Assembly: GCA_036365455.1 (NCBI GenBank)
Contig: JAWQUS010000004.1
Location: 3,975,501-4,039,500 of the forward strand
DNA from: Macrosoma leucophasiata
Lineage: Eukaryota > Arthropoda > Insecta > Lepidoptera > Hedylidae
Length of the DNA: 64,000 nucleotides
Direction: 5' to 3'
Shown: positions 59,413 to 64,000 of the stretch, piece after piece
Layout: each line of letters begins with the position of its first letter
Position numbering within the stretch: position 1 is the stretch's first letter
Translations under genes and position numbers: made by a program
Notes under the pieces: generated by a model
Database searches by the model: none
What the model was told of the DNA's origin: nothing
What the model saw: only the letters and a program-made list of their open reading frames with translations

Positions 59413-59682
59413 ACTGGAGATGGCAGCAGATAATTCTGCTAATGCAGAATTTTCTTCAAATGAAAGAGAATTCTTCTACTAGTGCAATTAGTCAACCGAA
59501 CAATGGTGGTCAAACCATTCCAATGGGGCGATAATAAGTGCAATAACGCAAGATGGGCAGCAGAATCCTGCGATAATACTACTGCCACTGCGATCGCTAA
59601 TCCGTGGTGATTATGGCATATCCCCCTTATGGGGAGGGTCTGGTCCAAAATTACGATGACAAGCATTTCAACTCCACAAAAA

Positions 59683-59770
59683 AGACGATAGATTAGGAAT
59701 ATACTTACATCAAAATTTAAGTTTATAGATTTTAGCAAATGTATATACATCAAGCAAACAAAATGAGATT
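59683..59770 (-). pseudogene. Decayed copy of gustatory receptor exon 2 with its donor
   Basis: On the minus strand this closely matches exon 2 of the receptor at 56815-56892, including the stretch VCLMY, the end LNFD and the same donor GTAAGTATATTCC plus intron sequence beyond it. The acceptor dinucleotide is lost (the exon copy is preceded by TTGTAATTG instead of TTGCAG) and an extra TA in the TATATAC run shifts the frame. No other receptor exon is recognisable beside it. It is best read as the relic of a neighbouring receptor produced by tandem duplication. Confidence 0.75.
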
Positions 59771-59924
59771 TTGAAGGAAAAACAATTACAAATAACTAAT
59801 GCCCGACTCAGAGATTGAATTATAGACTTTTCATTATTGACTGAGTAAGGTTTCTAACTACTTAACATAATTCGGAAAATTACACATCATATCAGTATAA
59901 AGAATAAATATATTTCTTACTCAA

Positions 59925-60128
59925 CTGAACATTCACTGAAACATTAGAAACAAGTAACGACAACATCCCAACTGTGTTAGAGGGCAATTTGTGCAAATTG
60001 CAGCGAAGTTCGGCGCCAATCGAGTCAAGACAACTTGGGTATGATATCGTTAGTCCCGATGGGAAGTAAGTTTGGAACCTGTTAGAGAAACCGCATTTTA
60101 TTATCTTATCTTTACTGGTGATGGCATC
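59925..60128. repeat. Tandem segment upstream of the receptor, copy 3 of 3
   Basis: The plus-strand frame is open from just after a candidate acceptor (ACATTAG) to a GTAAGT donor-like site, about 40 codons, ending GYDIVSPDGK. Both strands are open in this copy. The decayed receptor exon at 59683-59770 lies between copies 2 and 3, so the triplication probably belongs to the same history of tandem duplication. Function unknown. Confidence 0.6.
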
Positions 60129-60249
60129 AGGTAATTCTGCTAATGCAGATTTTGCATACTCATATGTTTGGATGTAAAGTTGTACCTACTACTTATAGGA
60201 GCTCACGTCACATACCATTTCGGTCCCAAGCAGGAGCCCGTTTAGTACC

Positions 60250-60528
60250 GTTTTTTATGTTATTGAAGTAGCAAGAAGCATGTTGTTCACATTGATGTTA
60301 AGTGATAACTGCAGCCTATAGACCACCCACACACAGACCAAGGTCAAAATGCAGATGCGTTACCACTCCTGAGGCCTAAGGTGTTATGCATCTGTGCCGG
60401 AAATTACAACCGGAACACGATAGTGCTGAACACTAATTGAAACTAATTTAGCGGCAAGTACATTAGTATTAGGTAATGCGGTGGTGCCTATGCCCGCGAG
60501 CTCCGTCACTGGAGCTCTACCACCAGTG
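60250..60528 (-). mobile_element. SINE-A, full length
   Basis: Complete except for a short deletion around the ggccgtacattaccacctg block. It is flanked by repeated gagctcacttcgtataccat-like text on both sides (about 60200 and 60545). Confidence 0.82.
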
Positions 60529-60846
60529 AAACTACTTATAGGGCTCACTTCGTATACCATTTCGGTCCCATGCAGGAGCCCGTTTATTACCGTATTGTAT
60601 CTCAATATGCACGTCCAAAGGAATTGCATTTTTTTATAGATGAAGTACTGTTAGGCTGTGTAGGTACCTAGAAGATTTATTTTTCAATTGCAGAAAGAAT
60701 TGAATTCCCATCTTAACTGATAGTAGTAACAGAAACTATATCCAAACTTTAGGTTCCATATTATTATAACATACATTGATATTGGTACACCTCTGGTTTT
60801 AGTATAGAAATTATGCTTCAAATAAGTTAAATCTTTGACTAAACTA

Positions 60847-61201
60847 CATTGTTTTATATTATTTCGCATTAACACATGCTTGTGAAATATATTTTATTTT
60901 TAAAGAAAAATGGAAAGAAAAATTTGACTTCAGGCGAGGCTCGAACTCGCGACCTACTGGGAATCTAGTCCAGCCGCTCTTCCAATTGAGCTACTGAAGC
61001 CCTGCCCGATTTGTCAAATCTTTCCTTCACATCTATTGCATTGCTTTATGGTAGCAGTAGCGCCATCTATTACCAACTATGCTAGTTAGGCAACCGATAT
61101 AATAGACTTTTCAGTTTATTGAATATCGTAAAGAAGTCGCTTTTACCCTTAATAATTGTTTTATATTATTTCGCATTAACACATGCTTGTGAAATATATT
61201 A
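60847..61201 (-). mobile_element. SINE-D, complete, bounded by ~46-bp direct repeats
   Basis: The tRNA-like head (complement of 60935-61005) can still pair its acceptor (GGCTTCA/TGAAGTC) and T stem (GCGAG/CTCGC). A repeat starting ttgttttatattatttcgca and ending gtgaaatatatt flanks the copy at 60848-60893 and 61155-61200. Confidence 0.78.
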
Positions 61202-61449
61202 TAAACTACATTGCCTTCAAAATACTAATTTGATAAAGACATAATATATAATTATCTATATCTTCATTAGTTCATAGATTAATTACCAAATGTGTACACA
61301 AAACTGATCTTCGCGATGGTCCAAGTGAAAATTTTAAGCGATTATAGCTACGCTAGGTTTTAATAATTATTGAATATTATCACATATAGCTTAATGTAAT
61401 GGAAAATGCAGCAATTAAGTGGAATTATATTGATATTAAGTTGAGAGGC

Positions 61450-61600
61450 AACCATGTACCGGAAAACGAAGCGTAGGAAGGCCCCCCACAAGATGGATCG
61501 ACGACCTGGTGAAGGTCGCGGGCAATCGCTGGATGAGGGTGGCCCAGGACTTGACCAATCGCTCTCCCAACTAAGCTACCGAAGTCCGCACCCGACTGTC
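61450..61600 (+). mobile_element. LINE coding scrap joined to a tRNA-SINE scrap
   Basis: 61450-61556 reads like the WIDDLVKVAG..W..VAQD tail of LINE ORFs (gacgacctggtgaaggtcgcg, gggtggcccaggactt). Directly attached is the complement of a SINE-D head (ctcccaactaagctaccgaa). A chimera of two unrelated fragments. Confidence 0.6.
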
Positions 61601-61694
61601 CAATTTTCCCTACATATTTTAATGAATTGGGTTGTGGTGGCTGCAAAAAATAATTAAGATCTTATGAAACTACTAATTTCAAAGGATGTTAATT

Positions 61695-61989
61695 AACTGG
61701 TGGTAGAGCTCCAGTGACGGAGCTTTCGGACGTAGGCACCACCGCATTACCCTGATATACTTGCCGCTAAATGGTAGTCTTCAGCACTTTAGTGTTCCGA
61801 TCAGGTGAAAATGTACGGCAGTATAATTTCTGGCACAGAGGCATAACACTTTAGGCCTCAGGAGTGGTAACGCATCAGCATTTTGACCTCTGGTCTTTGT
61901 GTGTGTCTATAGGCTGCAGTCATCACTTAACATCGATGTGAGCTGCACAGCGCAGCTGCTTGTTTGCCACAATAATTGCATTAAAAAAA
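61695..61989 (+). mobile_element. SINE-A, full length, next to mariner
   Basis: Complete, with a duplicated gcagc word near the tail. The mariner begins 21 bp after the poly(A). Confidence 0.83.
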
Positions 61990-62010
61990 TTTGGACCCCT
62001 GAAATCAATA

Positions 62011-63335
62011 AGGTTGGGGAAAAAGTTTCTTCGCATTTTTTAAGATAATTCAAAATATTTTTTAATTTAGTTTATTTAAATTTAACTAAATTATGTATGC
62101 ACCATTTTGTTCGATAACCTTTTGCCATCTTGTAGGTAGGGACATGATCCCATTGCTATAAAAAATTTGAAATTTTTATAGCAATGGGAAATTTAAAAAT
62201 TTAAATTTTTTGACTTTTCATCAAAATACCGCGAAAAGTGGATTTGGCAGTCCTCTCGTGATGTTAACCTAACATTGCATAAAGAATTCTGAAGAGACCG
62301 AAACAGGTGGAAATCTGAAGGTGCAAGGTCGTAACTATACGGCGGATGCATTAACACCTCCCAGCCAAACTCTCTTAATTTTTGCTGAGTGGCTATAGAT
62401 ATGTAAAGTCTAGCGTTATCATGATGAAACAACCCCAACAAAAAACCCCTTGTGTTGATCGATTCCGGCCGCTTTCTCTCAACTTCTTGCTTTAATCTCA
62501 TCAGTTGTTCGCAGTAGAGATCAGAATCGATAGTCCTGCCTGGTGGTAATAGCTCATAATGAATAATGCCCTTCTAATCCCACCACACACACAACATCAC
62601 CTTATTGCGAGTTAACCCGGGTTTCGCCACAGTCTGTGAAGCCTAACCGGCCTTTGACCACGACCTTTTTCGCACGTTCTTGCCGTACGTGATCCATTTT
62701 TCATCACCAGTTATCAGCTTCTTCAAAAATTATTCGGTTTCATTACGTCGTAATAAAGAATCACAAATGAGTACACGGTTCATTAGGTTTCTTTCAGTGA
62801 GCTCGTGAGGTACCCAAATATCAAGCTTTTTTTTGTACCCAGCTTTTTTCAAATGCGCCAAAACTGTTTTGTGATCAATTCTCAGTTCTTCAGCTATGTC
62901 GTAACTACTGATATGTCGATCTTGCTCCGCTTTTTCAAAAATGGCATCCATTTTATCCGTAATAGGGCGACCAGAGCGAGGTGCATCTTTGACATCAAAA
63001 TTTCCGGATTGAAAACGCTTAAACCAAATTTGTGCTACTCTCACAGACACTGCACTAGGTCTATAAACATCGCAATTTTTTTTCGCGGCTAGCGTTGCAT
63101 TTTTACCTTTTTTGTAGTAAAATTTTAAATGCATCGAATTTCTTCATTAGATTCGCTCATCTTGACAGTACGAAAAACAAATGAAAATCATTTGCCTAAT
63201 TTGAATTTGGAATTATGTTCTTTAAAATTTTAACTTTCAATGATACCAAAACCAGCCAGATACAAATACTACAGCCAAAGAGATTTTATTACAAGTTCAT
63301 ACATACTATAATGCGAAAAGACTTTTTCCCCAACC
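62011..63335 (-). mobile_element. Mariner DNA transposon, 1.3 kb, inactive
   Basis: The terminal inverted repeats read AGGTTGGGGAAAAAGT at 62011 and its complement ending at 63335, extending imperfectly to about 27 bp. Length (1325 bp) is typical of full-length mariners. It encloses one transposase reading region on the minus strand. It inserted about 20 bp beyond the A-rich tail of the SINE-A copy at 61695-61989. The target TA is not cleanly preserved on both sides. Confidence 0.95.
62086..63160 (-). pseudogene. Mariner transposase (D,D34D), broken
   Basis: The frame begins with an ATG at 63158-63160. Recognisable pieces are an N-terminal helix-turn-helix region with the family motifs RVAQIWFKRFQSG and IDHKTVLAHLKKAGY (about 63110-62830), and the catalytic motifs TGDEKWI (about 62700), HHDNAR (about 62415) and DLAPSDFHLF (about 62320). 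All three catalytic aspartates are still present. Breaks: loss of one base near 63130 shifts the frame, in-frame stops follow NETE (about 62730) and interrupt the linker near 62640, and a short inverted duplication at 62149-62188 destroys the C-terminal end; the remaining tail (LPTRWQKVIEQNGAYI) is still readable beyond it. Confidence 0.93.
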
Positions 63336-63663
63336 TATTATTATTATGATATCTGCCATGCTCAAGTATCTAACATATCTAACGAAATATTAGTACAACA
63401 TCAGTAATTAGGTGATCTCCCATAACTTAGACCACAATTATGCATACAAACAAACAATATGGTAATCTATTGACATCGGCGATCTGGTAATGATTTGATC
63501 CGTCACGCACCAGTGAGGATGATGCCATCTATATTGGTTAATATCTCAGTTTGCATAATGTCTTAAGTGAGAACTGCTACCTCTGCCTCTTGGTTTATTA
63601 AGTGAATATTTCACGTACAGTAAAGAAGAGAGTAAATAAATATAAAATCTGAAATACTGCTCT

Positions 63664-64000
63664 CATTTGTGGGCGGAAGCCCCCAAGCGCGTTTTTGTAT
63701 TGTTAACGATCCAGGACTCACTGACTGGCTCGAACAACTGAGCCTGCGCAGAGACATTGGATGTCTGTGCGTGTTGTACCGTTTCTTTAATGGTGAGTGC
63801 TCTGTTGAAGTGCTCGACATGGTGCCACCGTCTCTTTTCCTACACCCGCTGAAGAGCGAAATTCCACCCTCACCGTTTGGACACCTGGCAGTGCTCAACG
63901 GTGCGGTTTTCTCATTCGTTTCTGCCCAGAACGTGTAAATTGTGGAACGAACTTCTCTCTGAGGTGTTCCCTCGGTGCTACAATATGGGGTTCTTCAAAA
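63664..64000 (+). mobile_element. LINE ORF2 C-terminal end, running off the window
   Basis: The frame beginning near 63669 (LEQLSLRRDIGCLCVLYRFFNGECSVE.., then LNGAVFSFVSAQN) matches the C-terminal RRD..CLCVLYR..NGECS pattern of insect non-LTR ORF2 proteins. The partner copy at 51115-51425 shows that the alignment continues to the window edge (..ggttcttcaaaa). Confidence 0.78.

Noticed and set aside
60935..61005. tRNA gene with a CTA-like anticodon on the minus strand
   Set aside because: It folds tolerably but has an irregular anticodon stem and lies inside the SINE-D repeat; no independent tRNA gene is indicated.

Overview
The window is A/T-rich, intron-bearing, repeat-saturated animal DNA. 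The only complete protein-coding gene I can assemble is an insect gustatory receptor of the divergent, expanded lepidopteran type. The repeat landscape (Helitron-like ends reading CTAG after a GC-rich hairpin, several tRNA-derived SINEs, LINE tails, a mariner) fits a butterfly or moth. Species cannot be fixed from the sequence. No operons, rRNA genes, CRISPR arrays or viral genes are visible.

Layout: 1-8.6 kb is bracketed by two inverted copies of a long-TIR element and holds LINE and SINE debris, including a LINE C-terminal frame at 4.4-4.8 kb. 8.6-10.5 kb is unique-looking A/T-rich DNA. 10.5-24 kb holds foldback MITEs, a tandem pair of unknown repeats at 12.4-13.3 kb, a retroinsertion with an 11-bp target duplication inside a SINE at 15.6-16.0 kb, and a LINE 3' end at 20.6-21.4 kb. 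At 25.8-26.0 kb a small CpG-rich block with promoter-like motifs and a good splice donor may be a distant gene's first exon. 26-39 kb has more SINE and Helitron insertions and a nearly identical tandem duplication (35.6-36.6 kb). 39.8-41.4 kb is a dense cluster: an inverted SINE pair followed by three abutting foldback elements. 42-53 kb continues with nested elements.

The gustatory receptor runs on the minus strand from 58132 to 53857 in four exons encoding 373 residues. Its introns have collected SINEs, a LINE tail, foldback MITEs and an inverted tRNA-SINE pair. Upstream lie a decayed copy of its second exon (about 59.7 kb) and three copies of a ~200-bp segment, suggesting that a receptor cluster expanded and partly decayed here. 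A dead mariner (62.0-63.3 kb) and a LINE end close the window.

The commonest repeat, called SINE-A here, is ~290 bp, starts at a fixed point (ctggtggtagagctcc), ends in an A-rich tail and occurs about 30 times in both orientations, often as the host of other insertions. Family letters are local labels, not database names; coordinates of old copies are approximate to about 10 bp.
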